From Cercis canadensis (taxonomy: Eukaryota > Streptophyta > Magnoliopsida > Fabales > Fabaceae): DNA of 64,000 nt. Below, piece by piece: positions 14,791 to 27,200 of the stretch (the first letter of the stretch is position 1; every line of letters starts with the position of its first letter). The notes under the pieces are model-generated. The model saw nothing but the letters and a program-made list of their open reading frames with translations. It had not been told where the DNA came from and made no database searches. The stretch lies in the NCBI GenBank assembly GCA_003255065.1, contig QAOA01006587.1:62001-126000 (forward strand), read 5' to 3'. Both the position numbers and the translations under genes were made by a program.

Positions 14791-15449
14791 TATATGAAAT
14801 TTTATGTAAAATTTAAGCTTAAACTATATAAAAAAAAGTTGAATGAATCTGATTAGATTGGTTGCCATGTCAGATTATGATTTGTCTTTTCTTCTAATTT
14901 TCCCCCTAACAAAAAAAAGAAACAGGGATTATTTTCAAAGTGATGCTAGTCCAAGCTAGGTGTATGCTCTCACACTTGTTTGTTCTCCCTATCTGACCAA
15001 TATCTTCAATGTGACCTTAACACAAATGTGTCTTCTCATGGCCCAAAAAAAATGTGTCTTCTCTGTTCACTTGTTTTTTTTAAATCTCCTACACTCTCTC
15101 TCCTCTCATACCTTTTTACCAATAAAGCAAAATCCAACTCACTTTGTCAATTACAAAAAGGCCCAATTTTTAACTTTTCCCAGGTATTAAGACCAATCAA
15201 AACTAGCCACGTCACTTAACATAGTACTCTGGTTTCCATGTTTATCATAAACCCTCTGCGATTCGTTTAACCGTTTCCCACCTTGTGTCCTTGGGCGACA
15301 TCTCCGAAGCTCAGAAACTCTTCGTTTACTCCGCCTCCTTCTCTCTATCTTCGACCCCATAAACTTCACTTTCTGTTCGCATTTTGAGAATCCCAACTCT
15401 GCTTCCTTCTCTCTCCTCCTCCGTTGCCGTCGCCGAAGTTTCAGCCACT
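14791..15449 (+). promoter_or_regulatory. Promoter and 5' leader region of PKP1
   Basis: AT-rich DNA to about 15180, then a GC-richer leader that runs into the PKP1 start. GCCACGTCAC at 15208-15217 contains an ACGT core of the kind bound by bZIP factors. The pyrimidine-rich leader (15230-15449) has no upstream ATG in the PKP1 frame. The transcription start is not resolved. Confidence 0.45.
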
Positions 15450-18400
15450 ATGTCACAGTCTCTGCAATTCTTCACTTCCACCACCCGCTCCCCCAATGTC
15501 GGTGCTTTCTCGAACCACACCCACCACACAATTTCGAAACTTTCCTCGCCACGATGCTCGAATTGCCGGTTCCCGGTGACCCTCACCTCGAATCTCTCCA
15601 TTCGAGCATCGTCTACTTCGGATCTCGATTCTTCTTCTCCTTCGTCTTCGTCTTCCCAGGTTTTGGTTTCCGATAATGGAGCTGGAGCTGGGTTTGTGTC
15701 CACCGCGTCTCCGGCGTTTGTCTCCGATTTGAGCTCAATTGAGGTCGATGCAGTGACCGAGACTGAGCTCAGGGAAAATGGATTCCGCAGCACGAGGCGG
15801 ACCAAGCTCATCTGCACCATTGGACCAGCTACGTGTGGGTTTGAGCAGCTTGAGGCGCTTGCTGTTGGAGGGATGAATGTGGCGCGAATCAACATGTGCC
15901 ACGGCACTCGGGAGTGGCATAAGATGGTGATCGAACGGGTGCGTAGGCTCAATGAGGAGAAGGGTTTTGCTGTGGCTATTATGATGGACACAGAAGGTAG
16001 TGAAATTCATATGGGTGACCTTGGTGGTGCTTCATCTGCTAAAGCTGAGGTACTGTTAATTCAATTCTTTTGTTGCCCGGCATGCTCAGTACTGACAAAA
16101 TCACCAATTTTTGTGCTTCTTACTCTATTTTAATTTCCTCTGATTGATTGGTAGGCATTGAATTTGAATGCTTTTTCACTAACTCTTTGATTAAAAACAA
16201 TATGATTTGCATTGCATGCATGTTTAGCTGTGCTCAAGAATCTGCAATTTCTGTACATGGAAACACTGTCTGCTTGTTATAATGAAAAAGAACTCTCCGG
16301 TAGTCAAGGGGATGGAAACTGATAACGTTTTGTAGACGAAAACATCAGACAGGTGCAATTTAGTTTTTGGATTTCAGTTTGAATTAAAAATGAGTTTCAA
16401 TGATCCATTGTACTGAAATAGGAAATTGTATGTAAAAATGGTGTGGTGAACCATTTTGTGAATATTACACAAAGAATTGTTTTCGAAGCATGATTTATGC
16501 ATAGAATTAAGTAGAAAATCCTGCTTATAATGTTCTGTTATATCTAGATTCAAATGAAATTTCGTGACAACAGAAAGTGACAGTGATGATTTCTATATAG
16601 ACTTGAGAATTTTACATTACCTTGAACTTGATATCAATGACATTGATAAAAATTTAGAAAGTGATATTGCATTAGGGTGTTATTGAGGTGGTGGCATATC
16701 TGAAATTGATGGGGAACAGTAGCACTATTGGTGAGAACAATATTGATGATAGTACTAGTTATGACATTAATGATGTCAGTTGTCTGTCAATATTATATTT
16801 GAGAGAAATAGTAATTGATTCGTTCTTGTCCTTAATCTGAGGAAGTAAGCTTGTATCTTTCATGCTCATAATTATTTTTTTCTAAAGAAGAAATTTTTTT
16901 ATCCTCTATTATTTAGAATTTGCATCTTGGAAGAATATATTGAGATTGGCTAACCATACATTATGTCTTGTAATTCATGCTGATAATTCATTGTTAATAA
17001 TACTGATGCTTCAGAATGAAAATGATATGCCATGGATAATGGCATGAATATCAGCAAATATCATTTTTGGCTGAGGTTTTTTTGTTCAAATTAAATACAG
17101 AGTTATGAACAGGTTCTTTCTTGACTATATTTCTTTTTGCCTCAGGAATGTTTCCATATTTTCATATACTTTGGTGTCGGCCAGAGCTGATAAGTTGCAA
17201 AAGCAACTACAATTATGCTCATTGCTACAGTGTCTTTTCTATAATAATTAGTAAAATGCTCGAGTTATTGTTTCACCATTGCAGAAGAATTGGTTTGTAA
17301 TTTGGTAATTCAGTCATCATGAAATTGACATGATGTGTGTAATGCAACATTTGAAACTTGAGGCTGCCTTTCACTCTATATGAACATATAAATCTTTTAT
17401 TTCTCTTGTTGGGTCACCCTGGCGTAAGCTCATACTTTTGAAATGATTAAAACTTGCTATAAATGAATTAAAGAAGTATATATTTAGATTCATGTTGTTC
17501 TTGATGATCAGTTAGAAAAGAAAAGAATTATTGATGAGATCGTCTCAATGATTGAGGCTACACATGGATGTTTGGTCCATACTTTATATTAATCATTGTT
17601 AAATGTTTCTAATTTAACATATGTACTAGTTTTCCACTGTGGAGCTCATTGCAGCTGAATACTCTCTTGCAGGATGGTGAGGTCTGGACCTTTAGTGTTA
17701 GAGCCTTCGACACAGGTCTTCCAGAACATACCCTTATTGTAAATTATGAAGGCTTTGCTGAAGGTTAGCCTTTCTGAATAATCTAATAAAATATTACATT
17801 CTTATGGACCTTTATGTTCCTAGTTTTATTTGTTAACTAGTTGATGATTTTGTTAATTGATTTAAAATGAAATCTAATATACCACAGACATCAAAGTGGG
17901 GGATGAACTCCTGGTGGATGGAGGAATGGTGAGGTTTGAGGTGATTGAAAAGATTGGTCCAGATGTCAAGTGTCTTTGTACTGATCCTGGTTTGTTGCTG
18001 CCAAGGGCCAATCTGACTTTCTGGAGAAATGGAAGTCTAGTACGAGAACGGAATGCCATGCTCCCTACAATTTCCTCAAAGGTTTGTGATTCTTCTATAT
18101 TGTTGCCCTTTAAGTTATTTGCATCTGTTAAATGTTAATCTTTCTGGTGGTAAGATGTGTGACAGAGAGAACACGAAATCCATTTTTGTTGTCTAAAGCA
18201 CTCTTCTTAAGTGCCAACTATGCATGCTTGCAACTTAGAGGCAAGACAAAAACTAAAACCTAAAAAGAAAACTTGTAATAATAATTTGTTTAGCCTGTGA
18301 ACTTATATGGTACGGCATTGTGTGCAGTGGTCCCTTCCCTTGCTAGCAGCTTTCTTTGTCTTGTTTTTCTCTCTTTCTTGGCTCAAAGAAGCTTCACAGT

Positions 18401-20853
18401 GTCTTTCTGTCTTCCAAAAGTTGGTTGTTGAAGGCAATACGCCTGATGCATCATACCATGAAATTAAACATCTTAATTTAGAAGACACTTGTTTCTGTGA
18501 CTAATGTCCAATTGTCTGAATGGCCTTTGTTTTAAATTGATGGGAAATCCAATCCTAAGACCTTTGAAAAATTATTTTCCATGCTGCATCATGAATCAGT
18601 GGCAAATCTTGAAAATACATCCTCTGTGCATGTTTTTGGGCATTTCTGTTTATTACATTAACACGATTCTGTCTGGACAATTAATTAGATGCTCAATTTC
18701 TTGTTTCCAGAAAATATTTTATTTCAAAGTGATGTGATTTTTCATTTATCCAATTCTCAAGGTGTTTTTCTATGCGCAGGATTGGTTGGACATTGATTTT
18801 GGTATTGCTGAGGGTGTTGATTTCATTGCCATTTCGTTTGTAAAGTCCGCTGAAGTTATTAAACATCTTAAAAGCTATATTGCTGCACGATCTCGTGATA
18901 GGTATGCATTGGAAACTTTACTTTTTATTATTACAAGCCAAATAGGATTCTATAATGCTCTGTTTATTGGGATGCATTTATATCATTAGATATGGCACTC
19001 CATCATTCAACTAGAGCAGGGACCTAGCGGATTATTAAGGATTGTAGAGAACTCTTATGTGAGATTCTTGACTGGAAGCTGGGATTAATTGCCTTACTTA
19101 AGCATAGATATGAAGGATATGAATTATAAAAATGTTTTTTAAGGAAGTACCAAGTAAGCAGTGGGAAAGGAAGCATCAGCGTGTTAGGGGAATGAAACTT
19201 TTTTTTTAATATATATATAATTATATGTCTGGTAGCTAGTTTTTTTGTTAAATTTCTTTTGTGTGTTGGCAATGCAGTCTCTGTATAAAGGAGTACGGAT
19301 TGCTGAAATCACCATTGCTTAATTAGTTTATGCACTGTTATCATCTTGATTTAATTACGTTTTCAGCAGATATTAATCTTGCGACTTATTGAGATACTGT
19401 TGATGCAGTGATATTTCTGTCATTGCAAAGATAGAAAGCATTGACTCATTGAAGAACTTGGAGGAGATCATCCGAGCATCAGATGGAGCTATGGTAGCAA
19501 GAGGAGACTTGGGTGCCCAGATACCTTTAGAACAGGTTCCATCTGCCCAGCAGAGGATTGTTCAAGTTTGCAGGCAGCTGAATAAGCCGGTCATTGTTGC
19601 ATCTCAGCTACTTGATTCTATGATTGAGTACCCTACGCCTACAAGAGCTGAAGTAGCAGATGTTTCTGAAGCAGTGAGGCAGCGAGCTGATGCTTTGATG
19701 CTTTCTGGCGAGTCAGCCATGGGCCAATTCCCTGAGAAGGCCTTAACTGTTTTAAGGAGTGTCAGTTTGAGGATTGAGAGGTGGTGGAGGGAAGAGAAAC
19801 GCCATGAAGTAATGTCTCTCCCAGCAATTGGGACTTCATTTTCGGAGAAGATATCAGAAGAGATTTGCAGTTCTGCTGCAAAGATGGGTAAGCAGTCTCC
19901 AAGTCTAGGTTTTATGCTTGCTCTGGTTCATTTGCTTATTTTGTTTGTCAATGTACTACGGTTTTATATTTGATGCATGTAACTTTAGTGGTTCTTGTTT
20001 TTGAGACATCACTTCTAACTTACATATTTGATATGAAACTTTAGCATTAGCATATACTATTTGGAATTTTTAAGTTATGTCTATACAATACCATTGTTTG
20101 AGATAATTAACCTATTTCTGTATGTCATTACCAGTCATTATAAACATCATAGTAGTACGCCCTAAATTCAAAACTGAGGCTTTGATGTCATCTATGATTT
20201 TTCAAGCTCATATGCTGGAAGTCTTTCATTTGCTCTAATATTATTTCATCTATCATTGTGCCATCTCTCTTCATTAATTATTATCAGCACTATTGTCTTT
20301 TAGTGAGTTAACATTATAATTGTCTTGAACAATCCTACAGAGTGATTGAATGTTTCTATACTGAGGATTTCTCAGTTCATAGTTTTTATTTTCAAAACAC
20401 TACTAAATAAGAATTAATGACTGGTTCCACACCTGCTTCACTCATAGTTTCAGTCAGACTTCAAGATCAGGAGAACCCAAAAGTCATTTTTTCCCTTTCA
20501 CTTCTTTCTTGATTGTTTAGTCTTGGATATTAATGAGTTTGATTTTTGCAGCCAATAATTTAGAGGTGGATGCACTTTTTGTCTACACAAAGACAGGGCA
20601 CATGGCATCTCTGTTGTCACGTTGCCGTCCTGATTGCCCAATATTTGCTTTTACTACCACAACATCTGTGCGAAGGCGTCTGAACCTGCAGTGGGGCCTG
20701 ATACCTTTTCGTCTGAGCTTCTCAGATGATATGGAAACCAATCTCAATAAAACCTTTTCATTGCTTAAGGCCAGAAATTTGATCAAATCAGGTGACCTTG
20801 TGATTGCTGTCTCAGATATGTTGCAGTCCATACAAGTCATGAATGTTCCTTAA
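15450..20853 (+). CDS. PKP1: Plastidial pyruvate kinase, alpha subunit (PKP1 type)
   Basis: Six exons: 15450-16049, 17673-17763, 17888-18081, 18780-18901, 19409-19887 and 20552-20853. They join in frame to 595 residues, essentially the length of Arabidopsis PKP1. The enzyme makes pyruvate and ATP from phosphoenolpyruvate and ADP in plastids, feeding fatty-acid synthesis. The first ~55 residues are rich in Ser, Thr and Arg with few acids, as in a chloroplast transit peptide. The barrel begins at [15 protein letters not shown] (116-130). The metal- and phosphoryl-transfer region [14 protein letters not shown] and [11 protein letters not shown] are intact. As in other alpha subunits, the pyruvate-kinase signatures are altered: NMCHG (148-152) for Nx[11 protein letters not shown] (180-187) for DTKGPEIR, and ASQLLDSM for ATQMLESM. 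The start is the first ATG of the frame. The alpha identification is firm; activity probably requires a beta partner encoded elsewhere. Confidence 0.97.
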
Positions 20854-22880
20854 GAACACGTTTCAATTCTGCTGCAAACGTGGTCCTTATAATTCTAGAT
20901 TAAATTATCTATAATACCCTTGGTTCGACATAAGCACAGCTCAACAATGGAGAAAAGAAAGGCTACTCATGAGATGAATTCTCGTTTTACATCCTCGCCT
21001 GGATTGCTGCTCTGAAGGGTACAATTAAAATTTGTGGGAGAATTGATGTTTTGCTACTGGAGTTCTTATTGTAGTTCACATTTGGTTTTTGTTAGGCTGA
21101 GGGAGTATAATGCGACATTTACCTCGTAATGCAGATTTAGTTGTTTTTCATTTTTCTACTAGTTGCAATTTAGCTGTTGTATGATGCTTTGTATTTGGTT
21201 GTATTGTATCATTGTATTGACTTTAAAGTTGCATATCCAGTGAATTGTGGAATTTTGATAGACTCCAGATTTAGAATCTTATCAAGCATACTAAATGGTA
21301 CAAACTTGCCATGCATGTTTGAATTTGCTTGTCTTCAACAGTGATATAACATTGACTCTGTAAGCTCCTTTTCCTGGTTAAGGAAGGGAAGGAAAGAAAC
21401 TTTGAAGGAAAATTACGTCATTATTCATAATCTCTTGGACAGGCTAGTTTTGCAGCCCTGTTAGTTTCTGTTTTTCTTTAGAGTAATGGTGAAGGCACAA
21501 ACTTCAATGCATAATTGTTCACAGACTATACATGTGGCTGAATTTGAGTTTGGTGAAAAAAATCTCTAGTGTGATCATATGAAGTCAGAAAAATCAACGA
21601 ACTGTGCAGGTTGTGTACAAACTATATTATTGAAGTTTGCATATTTAGCATTATTCTATCCTTTTGCTTCCATTCATTCTTTGTGCTGTTGCTTGTGGGC
21701 AAAAGCGTGTCGAATGCACATTATAAATTTATTCTTCCAAGGAACTGCAGATGACAATGTCAACATGTTGCAACATCATAGGTACTATAAAACCTGCTCC
21801 TCTGTTCCTGATGTAAAATGTGCCTCTCATAGTCCACATAAAATGTAACTATGGATACCATAGGGGAGCACAAAAACAAGTCAATAAATGATGAAGCCAT
21901 AATGTCATTACTTCCATATTAAAAAAATAAAATCTATTTAGTATTTTATTATTCCCTAGAAAACCTCTTGAAAACTTGTGATTCCCAAATGGAAATCTGA
22001 AACTGGAAAACAAAGGTCTTCCTGAGCTGTCCTCACAGAAAGAAAAGTTGAAAAGAGAAAAGAAAAAGAAAGGAAAAATTCCCAGTTAAATTCATGCCTT
22101 AAATTGCATTAACCAGCTTATAAATGAAGTAAATAAAATGCCATCTGATTCATAAATGAACTTAATTGCAGCCAGTAAATTAAATTTTGACTAATGTACA
22201 GTTTTTGAATTCTTAATAGCAGATCCTTTTCCTGGCCCTCCTACCAAGCAAACCCCAGAAAAGCAAAAAGAGTTAAAAGCAGAGTGAGAAAAGACATGGG
22301 ATGTGTAAGTAAACCTAATGACCAGGAGCTTTGGGCATTTTGGCACCATATGGTTAGAAGTGATTCCTGCAGTACAATGGAGTCTTTATGCTCCACCAAA
22401 CTACTGCAAGAACTCTCTAGATGGAGCTCTTTAACCTTTTTTCAATTACAATTTGAAAAGGTCTACAAACAACTGTTCCTTTTGTTCTTTCTTTCTTGTT
22501 CTTTTCTCTTTAACTTAAACTCAGAAAGAATAAACATGCATATTAAAAAAACATAAGAAAACAAAGAGAAACAAAGGATCAAAGGAGATACCAACAATCA
22601 AAATTAAAAATTACCTAAAATAAAAGAGCTTACATCTTTATAGGTATATTTATTTAACAATGCACATACATATCATCAATGTCTGTAGGAGTAAGTTACC
22701 TGCTTGCTTCCATCTTCAGGCAAGTTAAAGACAAAACATGAAATGTGCATTTTTAATAGAGTAAGGATAATTGCACAACTTTTATATTTACAAGCATGTT
22801 CCATTTGAGCATAAAAGGAAAAGACAATGTGGCAGAATTTAAGTTTCACGAAAAAATTTAAATGCGATCATTGAATTCAG
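20854..22880. other. PKP1 3' region and gene-free intergenic DNA
   Basis: The first few hundred bases presumably hold the PKP1 3' UTR; AATAAA-type signals are present but I cannot pick the cleavage site. Beyond about 21.3 kb no open frame resembles a known protein and no splice-joined gene could be built. Confidence 0.5.
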
Positions 22881-22886
22881 ATTCTA

Positions 22887-23150
22887 CCACATACTAAAGT
22901 TTGTAGAATGTTTATAGCAAAAGATTTTTGTATGTATTATTACGCTTTTTTTTCTATTACATGACGATACAGAGACTTGAACTTTGAACCTTGTACAAAC
23001 TACGCAAACTATAAATTTTACCGCATAGTAAAGTTTGTAGAATGTTTATAGCAAAAGATTTTTGTATGTATTATTACTTTTTTTTTCTATTATATGACGA
23101 TATAGAGACTTGAACTCTGAACCTTATACAAACTACGCAAATTGAAACTA
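22887..23150. repeat. Tandem duplication, period about 134 bp, two diverged copies
   Basis: The block starting TTTGTAGAATGTTTATAGC at about 22900 recurs at about 23034. It is followed in both copies by a T-rich run, CTATTA(C/T)ATGACGATA, and a line ending ACAAACTACGCAAA. The copies differ by scattered substitutions and there is no N between them, so this is a genuine, older duplication. A third partial match (CCGCATAGTAAAGT) lies at about 23360. Confidence 0.8.
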
Positions 23151-23275
23151 CTAAAATATACATTTTTATATCTATGAAAATACTACTCTTCTAAATACAC
23201 AAGAATTTCTCCAAAACTACACCTAGTAGGTTATGGTTACTCTTCTTTTATGCAAGACCTGTTTGTGTGTTTGTG

Positions 23276-23278
<3 letters not shown>

Positions 23279-23319
<41 letters not shown>
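23279..23319. repeat. (GA)n microsatellite, about 20 units
   Basis: An uninterrupted run of GA dinucleotides. Confidence 0.97.
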
Positions 23320-23323
<4 letters not shown>

Positions 23324-24039
23324 CCAACCTTGGATAATCCAAGTTGCAATAATTTAAACCGCATAGTAAAGTGGCTTTCAATTTGCCACACCAGACCACA
23401 GATTGGCCCAAACTATCAAAACTCCCAACTCCATAATTTAGAGGGTCCACATTTGATACCCAAATTGTAGTCTCAAATTGAAAAAAGAAGTTTTGAAGGT
23501 GACTTGAAACTTGAAGCACCATATAACACCTGCTACACTGCCAATTATTATGGTTACTGACAACTGACAATAGAACAGAGGGCCCTTACTAATCTGCAAG
23601 TTCATCTTAACCATTAGTTGGATTACTGAAAGATATCTTAAACAAGATCATCCAAACTTACTATTTCATCATCACACGTGAGAACAGATTCTTTGCTGAT
23701 GTTAATCTCTTACTTACTTCAAAAGGTAATTAAATAACCTAAGAAAATGGTTTTTGATGGAAAATGATTTCATAAAATTCTTAACATCATCGTCAATGGA
23801 CCCCATCTAGCAACCCATCAAGTGGCCCCTAGATTCATCATCAACCATGACTCTTTCAACCCATGTGTATAACATCATCATACAACAGCTAAAATTGTAC
23901 AATTATTCGAGCACAATAACCTGAGCCTCTAATCAGATAAAAGGAACAACATTAATATGAAGCCTAGGTTTGCTTTTGACTACGGAAAACAAAAACACCA
24001 AAAACAAAAAAGGTAGTGATACATTTTCACTTAAATATT

Positions 24040-24201
24040 ACTATATTAACTTAAAAAAATTATTTTTTCAAAAATATGATTATTTAAAATCAGTGTACGT
24101 GTTCCATATCTTCTCTTATTTTTTTTTTATTTCTCTTTTTTTTATGGGTCTTCTCTCCTTTTTATTTTAGCTGCTCATGCATTGCACGGGTTTGCAACTA
24201 G
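24040..24201 (+). mobile_element. Short repeat element ending in ACTAG|T, copy 1 (possible Helitron end)
   Basis: The segment ending GCACGGGTTTGCAACTAG followed by T resembles, in opposite orientation, 43540-43690. Shared parts include TTAACTTAAAAAAATTATT (matching TTAATAAAAAATTATT), ATATCTTCTCTTA, TCTTCTCTCCTTTTT and the terminal GCACGGGTTT..AACTAG. CTAG followed by T is the 3' rule of Helitrons, but I could not find a 5' TC end or a consistent 3' hairpin. Confidence 0.4.
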
Positions 24202-27200
24202 TTTCTATATATACATGATAATATCTAAATTTTACTATACTCATCAAAATTTAAACTAGACTAATTCTGAATTGGCAAACTTTTTTTTTTACTACTCTTA
24301 TTGTAAGAGGTATAAATGTATTATTTCTCAAACAAGTATTTAACCACAATAATCTAAAAAATAATTTTGGTATGGAGGGGCAAATACAGAGCCATCATTT
24401 CATATATATGACTTTCCTTATCAAATACCTTTATGTCCTCATCAGTCATCATCTCCTATTTCTATTTTATATAAACCAAGAAAAATTATTATTGTTTAGA
24501 CAACAACTTTTGTTGCAATTGATACAAACAAAAAGAAACTTCTTTTTTAGTAGAACTAATTCACAATGAAGTAGCCATTCATCATGGATGATAATCCACA
24601 TATAAGAAATGGTGTGCAGATCATCATTACTATAAAGTTTCTCAAAAAAAAATTAGATAAAATAAAGAACTAAAAGCAACCTAGAAGATTAGGTCAATTG
24701 GAGTGTCAATAAGAAGGATTATTTTACAGCCATTATATAATTTGCCCACAATTCATTATTCACAAATTCATATCTGCAAGGCACCCATTAAAATTATATT
24801 ATTGATAAAAAAAATGGTAAANATTATATGATTGATAAAAAAAAATGGTAAAATTAAAAAATATTATCTCTCAATAGCTGCTGATTGGTCTAACCAATAG
24901 TGGAATTAACAAGGTAAAGCAAATCATATTATATTTGGATAACACTTCTTAGAAAATGAAAACATTTCAATCAATCAAAGTTGTGGGTCCAAACCCATGT
25001 GGCATATTGTATGAAGTTATATAAACATTACATTACAAATAGATGATTGAGGTGAGCAAGATATATACTTGACTAGGTTTATGGCAAACTAAAGGGTATG
25101 GTAGTAGATGGCAAAATCCAACAAATGAGGTACTTTAGGGGGAATATAGACAGGGACAACTATGTCTGACAATAGCCTCTCTATTTGGTTTAGTGGTTAA
25201 ATAGTAGATGGATTTTCTTCTGGTGTAGGGTAGGGTTGCTTCTGTAGGGTGGTTACCTACAATTTTTTTCCTTTCTACATGACGACATCTTCTAACCAGC
25301 ACTTATTTTGTGATGTATTCTGAGCATGGGTTTTCATGATTGTTTGCTTGTCTCAATGAAAATGGTTGGAACTGGGTTGGTTTGTGCTTGAGGTAAATTA
25401 AGGAGGCACATTTCAAATATACATGTTTTCATTTCAATGTTAAAGTTTACATGGGGAATAATAGATTTTTCATTTGCAAGTTATTAACTTTTACAAAATT
25501 GAATAATTTTTCTTTCCTTTTTTGGTAAAAATTGAAGGGGAATTATGTTAAGGAATCATTTCTCTTGAAAGAATGTTCAAGAATTATTTTTATATTTAAT
25601 ACAATCCCACACATAAAAGCTCTCTTAGTTTGAAGGGAGGATAAAGCACAAACTTATTTATACTTTATGTTAACATTTAATTTAATTATGAGAAATGGAA
25701 AGAGAATCGAATTCCTAATCACTTGGCCAAAGAAACTCTGATATCACATAAAAAATTAATTCAACCTAAAAGTTTAAATTATTTAAAAAAAAAACTCAAA
25801 AATAATTTTATATCTAACAAACCTAGCTATCAAAGTAATACCAATAATTTGAACAGTTTTAAGAAGATGCCACATAGCAAGTTTGCATATATACCATAAA
25901 TTCAATTTTTGCAATGAGGTAAAACCATTCTTGTTTTCTCTGATTGATGAGTTTTGGAGCTTTCTTAGCAGTATGACATAACATCTTCCTATAGCAAAAA
26001 GTTAAGTGAACGTTAATAAAAATAGTAATTGAAAGAAATGTAATTAACGAGTGAAAACTAATTTTTACCTACTTGTAAGACATAAGTTAAGTGAACGTTA
26101 ATATATTCAGATTCTGAACTAAATGATCATATATATGGTTCGACTAACACAAACACATAAGTCTATAATACTGCATTAAGAATGTGATACCCAAGGGATG
26201 TTAATTTGAGGCAAATGAAGGGCTGTTAATTTCTCATGCTTGTTATTCCTCTCTATATATTAATTATTCTCGTTTTTTAAAAAAAAGAACGAGTACAATG
26301 ACTATAGATCACTTTACTTACAAAGAAATAATTTTCTTTTAAGTTTATATAATGATAATGAATACTATACCAACAAATTAAGATTTCTAAGAATTCTATC
26401 ATTTTTTCTCCATTTCTTTTTTCTTTTTAAAGTTGTCCTAGTTTGCCAAAATAGGGTCAGTATTCTCTTGGTAGATGAGATATTATTAGGTCTTATCTAT
26501 TTGGTTGCCAAAGTAAATATCTCACATAATAACTAATCATATTGATATATGGAAGGTATTACAAAATTATTTAAATATTTTGAGATCGTATTACCATAAT
26601 AACTAATCATATTAATAGGCTTTGAATTAGTAAACCAAATCTGCTTTATCAATTTATATTTCTAAGTAACTTATAGTTTATTCCCCTTTCTTGAATCACA
26701 TTTTCCATAATCCAAATAGTGATTAGAATATTAGGAGAATGAAAAATATTTATCAATGATTCTTATGTAAAAAAAAAATTAGAGAGCCAATTATGTAGGA
26801 TTTTGAGTGAGAGGAAAGAAAATATAATAAGATGAAATAACAAAGAAGGCAATAAGAGTATATAAGATGACTTTTCTTTGTCTTAGAGAATATGTAAAAT
26901 TTCTACATTCAAAATGGAAAACCAAATACAGAAAATACAGAGAGTTTTCTCTAGCAAATGGAATTTAAAATGAAAGCTATAAAACGTTTGTGAAAGCAAA
27001 GAGTTTCAGTGATTCACATGAAGAGAAAAAAAGGTTGAACAAAAGATCCCTTTAGTAGATGAAAAGTGAGAGTTCCAATTACGTTATACCTCAACAATAA
27101 TATCTCCTTAGCTCTATCTACAACAACCTGTACTTTTTCTCTAATCACAAATCTAGTGCCAATCATAGTTAGTGAAGAAAAGACACATTACCACTTGATC

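Noticed and set aside
15326..15991. 221-codon minus-strand ORF
   Set aside because: It lies exactly opposite PKP1 exon 1, whose plus-strand reading is unmistakable; it is a shadow produced by GC-rich codons.
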